Assembly (NCBI GenBank): GCA_018715365.1
Contig: DVLU01000064.1
Location: 1-46,551 of the forward strand
Direction of reading: 5' to 3'
Length of the DNA stretch: 46,551 nucleotides
Source: Candidatus Ornithomonoglobus intestinigallinarum
GTDB taxonomy: Bacteria; Bacillota; Clostridia; UBA1381
Shown here in pieces: positions 20,681 through 26,988 of this stretch. A program made the position numbers and the translations under genes. The notes below the pieces were generated by a model. The model ran no database searches and had not been told where the DNA came from. It saw nothing but the letters and a program-made list of their open reading frames with translations. Positions within the stretch are counted from its first letter, which is position 1, and the number at the start of each line of letters is the position of its first letter.

Positions 20681-20716
20681 GCCCCGTGATTCCAAACGGA
20701 CGGGGCCTCTTTTTTT
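20681..20716 (+). terminator. Intrinsic terminator after the PdaB-like gene
   Basis: GCCCCGT (20681-20687) pairs with ACGGGGC (20700-20706), followed by CTC and T7 at 20710-20716. Another perfect hairpin, CCGGTAT-GCAG-ATACCGG, at 20649-20666 overlaps the last codons of the gene. Confidence 0.85.
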
Positions 20717-20759
20717 GAGAAGATCGAAAAAATTCAATTAAAATTTCTTTTTAAACTGC

Positions 20760-20788
20760 TTGACACCTCCGCCATATTATGATATAAT
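20760..20788 (+). promoter_or_regulatory. Consensus sigma-A promoter of tRNA-Leu
   Basis: TTGACA at 20760-20765, exact 17-bp spacer, TATAAT at 20783-20788 with TG one base upstream. The predicted start is near 20795, 13 nt before the tRNA. Confidence 0.92.
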
Positions 20789-20807
20789 AATTCTGTTATG
20801 ACATAAT

Positions 20808-20896
20808 GCCGATGTGGCGGAACTGGCAGACGCCCGGGACTTAAAATCCCGTGGGGAGCGATCCCCGTACCGGTTCGACCCCGGTCATCGGCACCA
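20808..20896 (+). tRNA. tRNA-Leu (anticodon UAA)
   Basis: 89 nt including an encoded CCA. The acceptor stem GCCGATG/CATCGGC is complete. The anticodon arm is CGGGA-CTTAAAA-TCCCG, giving anticodon UAA. A long variable arm, GGGGAGCGATCCCC, identifies a class II tRNA, and the T arm contains GGTTCGACCCC. The 3' 67 bases are also the left copy of the direct repeat that bounds the integrated element. The gene remains intact, but its terminator is now 3.9 kb away. Confidence 0.97.
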
Positions 20897-20897
20897 A
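20830..20897 (+). repeat. att direct repeat, left copy (inside intact tRNA-Leu)
   Basis: Identical over 68 bp to 24754-24821; the first mismatches are at 20829 and 20898. This copy is part of the functional tRNA gene. Confidence 0.93.
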
Positions 20898-21324
20898 AGA
20901 CAACCTACAAGCAAGGGCTTTCTCTTACAGTTCGGATGTATGTCTGTATCTTTCAAGGGCGCAGGTGTACCGCAAAATCACGGCACATCTGCTTTATCTT
21001 ACAGCCCGGCTTGTAGCGGTCTTGTAGAGCTTTCCCGCGGACGAGTTGAAGTGTTGGCCCACGGAAGGCAGCAGGGGACTATGTACGATCGCTCCGGCAG
21101 CTGGTAACTGCCGGGGTGTATGTCCCCCACACCATCGCACATATGTACACAAAGACATCAATCCAACCCGAATTTTTTATATCCCGTATATTCGTTCACG
21201 GCTGACGGCTCCGTCTGCCTGTCCCATAGGCAGCGTATAGGACGCCGAGCTGACTTTATGGCAGCGGCTCAGCTAAACCCGCCCTTTTTTTCGAAAAAGG
21301 GCGCACGAAAAAAAGCTAAAAATA
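20898..21324 (+). other. Non-coding left end of the element, with inverted and direct repeats
   Basis: No supported gene. CTACAAGC..GGGC (20905-20918) is the inverse of GCCC.GCTTGTAG (21004-21016). GCTTTCTCTTACAG (20917-20930) repeats with one change at 20991-21004. Strong hairpins are CCGGCAG-CTGGTAA-CTGCCGG (21094-21114) and CGCCCTTTTT-TTCG-AAAAAGGGCG (21280-21303). The latter could block read-through but lacks a following T-run. The repeats near the att site fit recombinase or excisionase binding, an inference only. Confidence 0.5.
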
Positions 21325-21353
21325 TTGATTTTTCGCCCAAAATATGATATTAT
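21325..21353 (+). promoter_or_regulatory. Promoter of the XRE regulator gene
   Basis: TTGATT at 21325-21330, 17-bp spacer, TATTAT at 21348-21353 with extended -10 TG. About 115 nt of leader follow. Confidence 0.75.
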
Positions 21354-21421
21354 GAGTATCAGCGTAAGATCCCCATAAAATCCATATTTCAGTTATGACA
21401 GACTGTATCACAGATTATAAC

Positions 21422-21435
21422 ACACTGTCAAGTGT
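21422..21435 (+). promoter_or_regulatory. Possible operator in the XRE leader
   Basis: ACACT-GTCA-AGTGT inverted repeat between the promoter and the start of the XRE gene; the surrounding TAACA/TGTAA extends the symmetry imperfectly. It could be an autoregulatory site. Confidence 0.35.
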
Positions 21436-21474
21436 TGTAACAGCAATGTAATGTAAGTGAAAGGAAGTTGTAAC

Positions 21475-21792
21475 ATGAAACTGGGTATGTACAAGCGGAA
21501 AAATCACTTTCGTATGCCGTCCGAGCCGCCGGAAACTCTGGGCGAAGCAATGCTTCATGAGCGGCTCCGGCAGCGCATGACACAAGCGGATATGGCCGAG
21601 CTGCTCGGCACATGGCAAAATCGGGTGTCGGAATACGAAAATGATAAAAGGACGCCGTCAAAAAGAACGCTGCGGAAGTTTATAAAAGAGCTGTCACTGT
21701 GGCCGTGGAGCGGCGAGCTCTGGCAACTGTATGACAAAGCATATAAAAAGGCGGAATACAACAAGAAAAACAAGCTTGATAGCTTATCTTGA
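21475..21792 (+). CDS. XRE-family helix-turn-helix regulator of the element
   Basis: Small DNA-binding protein of 105 residues. The HTH lies at about 27-72: LHERLRQRMTQADMAELLG, then the recognition helix region QNRVSEYENDKRTPS. The C-terminal tail is basic and Tyr/Lys-rich. ATG 21475 was chosen over an upstream in-frame ATG because AAAGGAAG lies 7 nt before it. As the only recognisable regulator in the element, it probably controls the integrase or itself. Its last codons overlap the -35 of the downstream RNA promoter, so its transcription runs into the RNA gene. Confidence 0.85.
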   Translation: MKLGMYKRKNHFRMPSEPPETLGEAMLHERLRQRMTQADMAELLGTWQNRVSEYENDKRTPSKRTLRKFIKELSLWPWSGELWQLYDKAYKKAEYNKKNKLDSLS

Positions 21793-21817
21793 CAAAATCA
21801 TAGTAAAGTGGTATAAT
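21789..21817 (+). promoter_or_regulatory. Perfect consensus promoter for a short RNA
   Basis: TTGACA at 21789-21794, 17-bp spacer, TATAAT at 21812-21817. The -35 overlaps the stop codon of the XRE gene. There is no open reading frame of note before the terminator at 21918-21946. Confidence 0.88.
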
Positions 21818-21823
21818 TATATA

Positions 21824-21946
21824 CGCGGCTCAGGCCGAGGGTCGTGCCGGTGATGATAAGACCGCTAACTATACTACTCACAAACACATAGTTGGTAAGC
21901 CTGGCGGCGAGCCAAGCAAAAAAGAGCCTTTCAGGCTCTTTTTTTT
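21824..21946 (+). ncRNA. Predicted structured small RNA, about 120 nt
   Basis: Start inferred 7 nt after a consensus -10; end at an intrinsic terminator. The sequence folds into a closed multibranch structure. GGCTC (21827-21831) pairs with GAGCC (21909-21913), and AGGC (21832-21835) pairs with GCCT (21899-21902). An inner hairpin is GGTC/GACC, or alternatively CGGT/ACCG (21848-21851 with 21861-21864). CTAACTAT (21865-21872) pairs with ATAGTTGG (21888-21895) around a 15-nt A/C-rich loop. I do not recognise an Rfam class. The loop could be an antisense or protein contact. It converges on the integrase gene. Confidence 0.65.
21918..21946. terminator. Bidirectional terminator shared by the small RNA and the integrase
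   Basis: AAAAAAGAGCC, loop TTTCA, GGCTCTTTTTT, with T8 at 21939-21946 on the plus strand and T6 on the minus strand. The integrase stop codon (21931-21933) lies in its loop. Confidence 0.9.
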
Positions 21947-22821
21947 GCGCTGAAAAGCTCTGTCAGCGTGTCAGCTGCGGCGGTCATATCGTCACGGGTA
22001 ACGGTATCATATATGCCGAGCGTAATAGTCACGCTTGCATGGCCGAGCCATGCGCTTACTACTCGTACTGGTATGCCGGTGCGCAGTGCTCGATGTGCAA
22101 AAGTGTGCCTTAAAACGTGCAGGCCGCAGCGTTGGATCCCGCAGCGTTTTGTGTACCAGTGCCAGCAATCGAGCAGCGATCGATACTTTATCGGCTTGCC
22201 GTAGCGGTTTAAAAAAACGCGCTCGCCCTTACCGGCTCTCGATCGGCGCATAAGTATCTGGCGAAGCTGTGCGGTCATTGGCAGCTGTCGTGCTCCGCTG
22301 GCCGTCTTGCAGCGCTGAAGCTCTCCATGATAGTCCGTGTGCTCGATGTAAATCATGCCGGCAAAAAAGCTTACGTCTTGCCAGCGGAGCGCGATCAGCT
22401 CGCCGACGCGGCAGCCGGTAAGCAGCAACGCGGCGAAAAAATCGCCGTAAGCGCTCTCGCTCATATGCGAAAGTATGCTGTCAGCGTCCGCCGTGCTTAA
22501 GCTCTCGACAGCTCGGGCACATGAGCGCGGAAGCTCGAGATTGTCCATACAGGTCAGCTCTTTTATAAGCCCGAGCGCTCGAGCTTTACGCAGGCTCTGG
22601 CGGCAGAGCGTAAGCATATGCTTGATTGTGCTGTACGATTTGCGCTCAATAACCATAGCGTTGATCATGTGCTGTATGTCTATGCTTGTAAGCTCGGTCA
22701 GCTCTTTTTCGCACGTTATGTGCGTGCTGTACTGTACATAGCTGTCGTATGTGCTCGGCTTTATAAGCACTCGCTTATATGTGTCCAACCACTCTTTGAC
22801 CCATGCCTTTAACGTGTACAT
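21931..22821 (-). CDS. Tyrosine recombinase (phage-type integrase)
   Basis: Integrase of 296 residues expected to recombine the tRNA-Leu att sites. The N-terminal SAM-like core-binding domain is at about 1-100. The catalytic domain has Arg138 (TGCRVGELIALRW), a Lys near 172, His235 and Arg238 (HVLRHTFAHRAL), His261 (WLGHASVTITLGIY) and the nucleophile Tyr271. All catalytic residues are present, so it looks active. ATG 22821 has an excellent GGAGGTGAT upstream. No arm-binding domain of lambda type is evident. The gene lies between the small RNA and the GC-rich region. No recognisable excisionase is present unless the 96-residue protein serves as one. Confidence 0.95.
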   Translation of the reverse strand: MYTLKAWVKEWLDTYKRVLIKPSTYDSYVQYSTHITCEKELTELTSIDIQHMINAMVIERKSYSTIKHMLTLCRQSLRKARALGLIKELTCMDNLELPRSCARAVESLSTADADSILSHMSESAYGDFFAALLLTGCRVGELIALRWQDVSFFAGMIYIEHTDYHGELQRCKTASGARQLPMTAQLRQILMRRSRAGKGERVFLNRYGKPIKYRSLLDCWHWYTKRCGIQRCGLHVLRHTFAHRALRTGIPVRVVSAWLGHASVTITLGIYDTVTRDDMTAAADTLTELFSAKKRA

Positions 22822-22879
22822 TTTTTATCACCTCCGGTACTAGTTTACCATCAACAGCTCGCGCTGTCACGCTTTTTTT

Positions 22880-23110
22880 CGCTTTAGATCTCCGCTCGCG
22901 CTGCTTCGCGCAGCCCTTGCGGGCGCGCTTCGCCCATGCTCGCTTCCGCGCTGCTGCGCGCAGCCTTCGGCGCGCTTCGCCCGCGTCCGTGCGCCCTTCG
23001 GGCGCCTTCGCTCCGCTCGCTTCGCTTGCGTTCGCTGCGCGTCGCTGCGCTCCTTGCCGGCCCTCGCTCATCGGGATCCGCTTCGCTGCTGCAGCTCGGG
23101 CCGCGGGCGC
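22880..23110. repeat. GC-rich array of mini-hairpins with TTCG/GAA loops
   Basis: No supported gene. Dense short inverted repeats such as GCGCCC-TTCG-GGCGC, GGGCG-CGCTT-CGCCC and many GCTTCGC (minus strand GCGAAGC) units run through this stretch. These loops are unusually stable in RNA or single-stranded DNA. Open frames across it encode only Arg/Ala/Ser-rich low-complexity peptide in every phase. Confidence 0.55.
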
Positions 23111-23163
23111 GCAGTTGTGGCCCGCCGTCCGCTGCGGTGCGGTTGCCCTTGCTGCCCCTTTTG

Positions 23164-23260
23164 GTATTAAATGCGCCGCCGAGGTCGCTTTTCGCGCCGC
23201 TGCGCGCTTGGTTGCGCCGCTGGTGCGGCGCATTTAATACGGGGGGGCAGTAGCCCCCCC
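23164..23260 (-). other. oriT-like structure: 16-bp inverted repeat plus G7C hairpin
   Basis: GTATTAAATGCGCCGC (23164-23179) is exactly inverted at 23225-23240. Next to the second copy is a perfect hairpin GGGGGGGC-AGTA-GCCCCCCC (23241-23260). On the minus strand the order is hairpin, then GTAT, then TAAATGCGCC. From memory this resembles the hairpin-plus-TAAATGCGCC nick region of IncQ/MOBQ plasmids such as R1162. No relaxase gene is present, so this would be used by a helper. Confidence 0.4.
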
Positions 23261-23300
23261 TTCTTGCGGTCGATACCCGTATGTGTAGCTGCGGTGCAGT

Positions 23301-23325
23301 AGCTTGCGCAAGCTCAAGCTTGAGC
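23301..23325. repeat. Two overlapping 14-bp perfect palindromes
   Basis: AGCTTGCGCAAGCT (23301-23314) and GCTCAAGCTTGAGC (23312-23325) overlap by three bases. A T7 run follows at 23333, so the second could also act as a weak plus-strand terminator. They could be protein-binding sites in the element's regulatory region. Confidence 0.5.
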
Positions 23326-23379
23326 AAAGCCGTTTTTTTGGCTGCCGCGGCTTTCGCCTTGGCCCTCGGCGGGGCGTTT

Positions 23380-23850
23380 TTTTTGCTTCTTTTGCCGCAG
23401 CGGCGGCGGCTTTTTTCCGGGTGATCCCCCCGTGCCCCCCTGCCCCGGCCGCTCGGGCGCTGCTTCGCGCCTGCCACCCTCTGCGCGGGCTTTGCCCTTT
23501 GCATCGGACGGCGCTCGCTCCGCCCGCCCTCGCGGCTGTTGGTGGTAAACCATGGGGGTGGTGGGTGGTGGGTGTAGTCGTGTACGTGTACTATGATCGT
23601 GTTTGACTGGGTATATGACACTCTGTTTTGCAGTTTAAGCAATCTGTCCGCCTTTCTAAGCCGTTTTAGACTTGCGACGCATACTCCCCCACAGCCCTCG
23701 CACGTCAAAGGCGCTTAAGAGCGTTTTGGCGGCTTTTTGTGCGATCGGGCTTTTCGGGGACGTGCGCCGCTGCGCCGGAGCGGCTTTTTGGCCCGTGTCC
23801 GCTGCGGTTTCGCAGCAGTATAAGGCTTTGGCTTTGCAAAGTGGCGGCGG
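23380..23850. other. Stretch without a supported gene inside the element
   Basis: No ribosome binding site and start combination with recognisable protein. It holds one copy (23612-23629) of an 18-bp sequence repeated beside the right att copy, GC-rich low-complexity sequence up to about 23.55 kb, and short frames only. Confidence 0.4.
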
Positions 23851-24141
23851 CTACTCCAGAAAGCCGCTGCCGAAGGACAAAAGCAAGTAGAAGTTAAAAA
23901 GCGTACTGCGGCAGCAGCTCACAGGCAAAGCGTTTATGCGGCGTTTTATAAGCGTGAGTACATCGTCAAGGTACACAAGGCCGCCGAAGGCGCGGTGCGC
24001 ACCGTATGCGCCGTAGCCGAGACCGGAAAGCCGTAAAATGTCGGCCCGGAGCGCGGTCAGCTCATCGTCGCAGCAGTGGTCGATGCGCGGAGCGGCCGCG
24101 AGCTTATCCAAGACGGCTTTTTTGAGTATGATTTTTCGCAT
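23851..24141 (-). CDS. Hypothetical 96-residue protein of the element
   Basis: Not recognised. ATG 24141 was chosen because an AAGGAG lies 8 nt upstream; the open frame extends further to 24444, but that part is low-complexity Arg/Thr sequence without a start signal. The protein begins MRKIILKKAVLDKLAAAP, has a Cys-Cys pair in IDHCCDDELTALRADILRL, a Gly/Tyr-rich middle (LGYGAYGAHRAFGGL) and a hydrophobic C-terminus. Size and location would fit an excisionase or an accessory regulator, but no HTH is evident. It is transcribed in the same direction as the integrase. Confidence 0.55.
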   Translation of the reverse strand: MRKIILKKAVLDKLAAAPRIDHCCDDELTALRADILRLSGLGYGAYGAHRAFGGLVYLDDVLTLIKRRINALPVSCCRSTLFNFYLLLSFGSGFLE

Positions 24142-24194
24142 GGTTTTGTCTCCTTCTTTCCGCCGCGGGTCCGCGGCTGTTTCCGGCAAGCCTG

Positions 24195-24564
24195 GGCGGC
24201 GGGCTGCCCCCGCGGGGTACGCTATTCCGGCCGTCTGCTTGCGCGTGTCTGTTTTTGTCGGTTGTGCCGTCGGTGTGTCGGTGTCTTTCCGCCGTGCCGT
24301 GCAGGCGGCTTTTGTGTCGGCTCCAGCGTCGGTGTGTCGGTTTATCTTCCGCCGCCGCTCGGCTCGGCTGTGTCGGCTGGTCCGGCGGTTTGGGCTGTCT
24401 GTGTCCGTGCGCTCCGTGCGGCAGGCGCACTCGGGGGCGGTCAAGGCTGCTCATCGGCAAGCTGTGCGCCGCCGCGCAGTCGCTTTTTTGCGGTTTGCTT
24501 GCGGTTTGCTGTCGGCAGTCCGTCCGCGCGCTCGCCACCGCCCCCGCGGGGGCAGCCCGCCGCC
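24195..24564. repeat. 23-bp perfect inverted repeats flanking a tandem-repeat region
   Basis: 24195-24217 (GGCGGCGGGCTGCCCC then CGCGGGG) is exactly inverted at 24542-24564, 324 bp apart. Between them CGTCGGTGTGTCGGT occurs at 24268-24282 and 24327-24341, each followed by TTCCGCCG. No gene is supported between the repeats. A palindrome GCCCCCGCGGGGGC lies at 24540-24553. Confidence 0.6.
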
Positions 24565-24589
24565 GCCTTGCCTTCTGTCACAGCCGCGG

Positions 24590-24717
24590 TTACCCACGGC
24601 GTACCGTGGATAAGTCCGCCGGACTTACCCACGCCGCCGCCTTGGATAACTCGCTGAAGCCGCTCCCGCTCTCCCCCTGCTCACGTACACACATACATAC
24701 GCCAAAAAAGCGGATAA
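24590..24717. other. Cluster of DnaA-box-like sequences and hairpins near the right end
   Basis: TTACCCACG at 24590-24598 and 24625-24633; on the minus strand TTATCCACG (24605-24613, one mismatch to TTATCCACA), TTATCCAAG (24641-24649) and TTATCCGCT (24709-24717). Hairpins CCACGG-CGTA-CCGTGG (24594-24609) and a 12-bp stem around TAAGTCC-GCC-GGACTTA (24605-24633) overlap them. Replication function is speculative. Confidence 0.3.
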
Positions 24718-24753
24718 CCGCGCTATATATGACACTCTGTTTTTTTTGCCCAC

Positions 24754-24821
24754 ACGCCCGGGACTTAAAATCCCGTGGGGAGCGATCCCCGTACCGGTTC
24801 GACCCCGGTCATCGGCACCAA
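24754..24821 (+). repeat. att direct repeat, right copy (3' fragment of tRNA-Leu)
   Basis: Perfect copy of the tRNA-Leu 3' portion, starting at the anticodon stem. The D arm and 5' acceptor strand are missing, so it cannot make a tRNA. Confidence 0.93.
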
Positions 24822-24853
24822 TCCTCAAGGCTTTTGCCTTGAGGATTTTTTGT
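24821..24853 (+). terminator. Ancestral terminator of tRNA-Leu, displaced by the element
   Basis: ATCCTCAAGGC-TTTT-GCCTTGAGGAT followed by a T-run. It sits directly after the right tRNA fragment, where the tRNA terminator would have been before insertion. Confidence 0.9.
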
Positions 24854-24883
24854 TTTTTTAACCGCACATCGTTCCCGCCATAC

Positions 24884-24932
24884 AAAAAACCCGAAACGGA
24901 AAATATCCGTTCCGGGTATCCGTTTCGGGTTT
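24884..24932 (-). terminator. Terminator of the S10-spc-alpha cluster
   Basis: The 14-bp stem AAACCCGAAACGGA (24887-24900) pairs with TCCGTTTCGGGTTT (24919-24932), with T6 on the minus strand. It lies 13 bp after the rplQ stop. Confidence 0.9.
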
Positions 24933-24945
24933 TATAAACCTCAAA

Positions 24946-25290
24946 TCAATCCACAAGCTCAAGGATTGCCATCTCGGCGCTGTCGCCGCGGCGAGGTCCT
25001 ATTTTGAGTATTCTTGTGTATCCGCCGTTTCTCTCGGCATATTTGGGAGCTATCTCGCTGAAGAGCTTTGTTACAACGTCCTCTTTTGTGATGAACTCCA
25101 AAGCCTGACGGCGAGAATGAAGCGTATTCTTTTTACCCAGAGTTATCATCTTCTCAGCCATGCTCTGAGTTTCCTTAGCTCTGGTTACGGTTGTTTCAAT
25201 CTTTCCGTTCTCCAAAAAGCTTGTTACGAGGTTACGCAGCATAGCTTTTCTCTGAGCCGTTGAAAGACCGAGCTTTCTTGTTCCCGGCAT
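24946..25290 (-). CDS. rplQ: 50S ribosomal protein L17
   Basis: 114 residues beginning MPGTRKLG, with the L17 signatures [14 protein letters not shown] and [10 protein letters not shown], and the C-terminal AIELVD-like ending AILELVD. L17 sits near the exit tunnel of the large subunit. It is the last gene of the alpha operon, 29 bp after rpoA and just before a strong terminator. ABC transporter genes that often follow rplQ in Firmicutes are absent here; the tRNA element lies there instead. Confidence 0.97.
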   Translation of the reverse strand: MPGTRKLGLSTAQRKAMLRNLVTSFLENGKIETTVTRAKETQSMAEKMITLGKKNTLHSRRQALEFITKEDVVTKLFSEIAPKYAERNGGYTRILKIGPRRGDSAEMAILELVD

Positions 25291-25319
25291 ATCGGTTTAC
25301 CTCCTATATCGTATAATCG

Positions 25320-26270
25320 TTAATCTTCTTCTTTCTTAAGGTAAAGTCCCAAACCGTTCAGCTTGTTTATGACTTCCTCAAGCGACTTTCTGCCCAGGTT
25401 TCTGACCTTCATCATGTCCTCCTCGGACTTGTTTGTCAAATCCTCGACCGTATTGATGCCTGCGCGCTTTAAGCAGTTGTAGGAACGAACGGAAAGATCC
25501 AGCTCCTCTATTGTCATTTCGAGAACCTTTTCCTTCTTGTTTTCTTCCTTCTCAACAATAATCTCAGTATTCTTTGCTTCCTCAGACAGGTCAACAAACA
25601 GGCACAGAAGGTCGTTCATGATTTTTGCGGCAAGGCTGACTGCCTCGTCGGGCTTTATCGTCCCGTTTGTCCAAACCTCGACCGTCAGCTTTTCTCTGTC
25701 TGTATACTGTCCAACGCGCATATTTTCAACAGTATAATTCACCTTTGTTACAGGCGTGTAAATGGAATCGACCGGTATGACGCCTATCACCGACTGCGCG
25801 CCGCTCTTGTTCTTGTCGGCGCTTACGTAGCCCCTGCCCTTTGAGAGCGTGATCTCCATGTAAAGGTGCGCGTCATCGTTAAGCGTTGCTATGTGAAGAT
25901 CGGGGTTGAATATCTCAACGTCCGCGTCGCGCTTTATATCGTCAGCCGTTATTTCGCCGGCGCCTTTAGCTTCGATGTATACGGTTTTCGGCGAATCGCC
26001 GTGAAGCTTTATCGCAAGCTTCTTGATGTTAAGGATCATCTCCGTAACATCCTCCGTAACACCGGGTACTGTTGAGAACTCATGCTGAACGCCGTCTATC
26101 TTTATAGATGTTGCGGCGGCGCCGGGCAGAGATGACAGCAGTATCCTGCGAAGCGAATTTCCGAGCGTTGTGCCGTAGCCTCTCTCGAGCGGAGAAACAA
26201 CAAACCTTCCGTAGCGTCCGTCCTCGCTCAGCTCTTCACATTCGATGTTGGGCTTTTCCATTTCTATCAT
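25320..26270 (-). CDS. rpoA: RNA polymerase alpha subunit
   Basis: 316 residues. The N-terminal dimerisation domain shows [21 protein letters not shown], and the C-terminal DNA-contacting domain has [16 protein letters not shown] and [10 protein letters not shown]. The subunit nucleates RNA polymerase assembly and contacts UP elements and activators. AAGGAGGG lies 7 nt before ATG 26270. It lies between rpsD and rplQ, the usual alpha-operon position. Confidence 0.98.
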   Translation of the reverse strand: MIEMEKPNIECEELSEDGRYGRFVVSPLERGYGTTLGNSLRRILLSSLPGAAATSIKIDGVQHEFSTVPGVTEDVTEMILNIKKLAIKLHGDSPKTVYIEAKGAGEITADDIKRDADVEIFNPDLHIATLNDDAHLYMEITLSKGRGYVSADKNKSGAQSVIGVIPVDSIYTPVTKVNYTVENMRVGQYTDREKLTVEVWTNGTIKPDEAVSLAAKIMNDLLCLFVDLSEEAKNTEIIVEKEENKKEKVLEMTIEELDLSVRSYNCLKRAGINTVEDLTNKSEEDMMKVRNLGRKSLEEVINKLNGLGLYLKKEED

Positions 26271-26369
26271 TCAGAACCCTCCTTTTAACTCCGAGACGTC
26301 CGCAGCATTAAGCTGCGGCAGCCTCTTATAAATATAATTCGTATCCACTTTACCGAGGGTAAATTGTTA

Positions 26370-26963
26370 TTATTTCGAGTACAGCTCGACGATAAGGTGC
26401 TCTGCAACCTCATAGTCTATATCGTCTCTGTTTGCCAGTCTGATGACTTTGCCTGTGAGTGTGTTTCTGTCCATATCAAGCCACTGAGGAATAACGCGCT
26501 TTGCGTTCTCTTCAACGATTTCCTTTATTCTTACCGAGCTTCTGCTCTTTTCCCTTACGGAGATAACGTCGCCCGGCTTAACAAGATATGAAGGAATATC
26601 TACCTTTTTGCCGTTTACCGTTATGTGACCGTGATTAACAAGCTGTCTTGCTTCGCGTCTTGTGTTTGCAAGTGCGAGTCTGTACACAACGTTGTCAAGT
26701 CTTGATTCAAGAATCTGAAGCAGCATTTCACCCGTTATGCCCTGTCTTTTTGTTGCCATAACGTAATACTTGTGGAACTGCTTCTCAAGCAGGCCGTATA
26801 TAAACTTAACCTTCTGCTTTTCGTTGAGCTGAAGGCCGTATTCCGACTGCTTTCTTCTGCCCTTTTTGGGGTTCTTGTTTGATTTCTTATCAATGCCCAG
26901 AACTGTAGGTTCAAGTCCGAGTGTTCTGCATCTCTTCAGTATAGGCTGAGTATTTCTTGCCAT
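26370..26963 (-). CDS. rpsD: 30S ribosomal protein S4
   Basis: 197 residues. The S4 RNA-binding domain is at about 88-150 ([20 protein letters not shown], then [16 protein letters not shown]). Only one Cys is in the N-terminal region, so it is the zinc-free form. S4 is a primary 16S rRNA binder and in many bacteria represses its own operon. The 99-bp gap to rpoA, longer than most in the cluster, could hold a control structure. Confidence 0.97.
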   Translation of the reverse strand: MARNTQPILKRCRTLGLEPTVLGIDKKSNKNPKKGRRKQSEYGLQLNEKQKVKFIYGLLEKQFHKYYVMATKRQGITGEMLLQILESRLDNVVYRLALANTRREARQLVNHGHITVNGKKVDIPSYLVKPGDVISVREKSRSSVRIKEIVEENAKRVIPQWLDMDRNTLTGKVIRLANRDDIDYEVAEHLIVELYSK

Positions 26964-26988
26964 TGCTCTTTTTCCTCCTTCTCTATAA

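Larger units (their letters stand above)
20830..24821 (+). mobile_element. Integrated element in the 3' end of tRNA-Leu(UAA)
   Basis: Bounded by a 68-bp perfect direct repeat (20830-20897 and 24754-24821) made of the tRNA from the anticodon arm through CCA. It contains a tyrosine recombinase, an XRE regulator, a short structured RNA gene and a 96-residue protein. The GC-rich stretch of about 1.8 kb from 22.9 to 24.7 kb is unlike the flanking chromosome. No relaxase, Rep, capsid or transfer gene is seen. The period of 3924 bp is the size of the excised circle. It is most like a minimal mobilisable or satellite-type element. Confidence 0.88.

Noticed and set aside
20814-21107. Open frame starting inside tRNA-Leu
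   Set aside because: It begins in the tRNA, has no ribosome binding site and no recognisable protein.
21824-21946. Hammerhead ribozyme or known riboswitch as explanation of the small RNA
   Set aside because: GGTGATGATAAGA superficially recalls a ribozyme core, but the required core bases and stems are not present, and no riboswitch consensus fits.
22884-23708. A 274-codon minus-strand frame in the GC-rich part of the element
   Set aside because: Arg/Ala/Ser-rich composition arises from the hairpin repeats, all frames there are open, and no start signal is seen.
24142-24444. N-terminal extension of the 96-residue protein
   Set aside because: The extension is repetitive Arg/Thr sequence encoded by tandem repeats; the internal ATG 24141 has the only good ribosome binding site.
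24195-24564. CRISPR array
   Set aside because: The repeats are two inverted copies and two short tandem units; there are no regular repeat-spacer units or cas genes.
24754-24821. Second tRNA-Leu gene
   Set aside because: Only the 3' part is present; the D arm and 5' acceptor strand are missing, so it is an att repeat.
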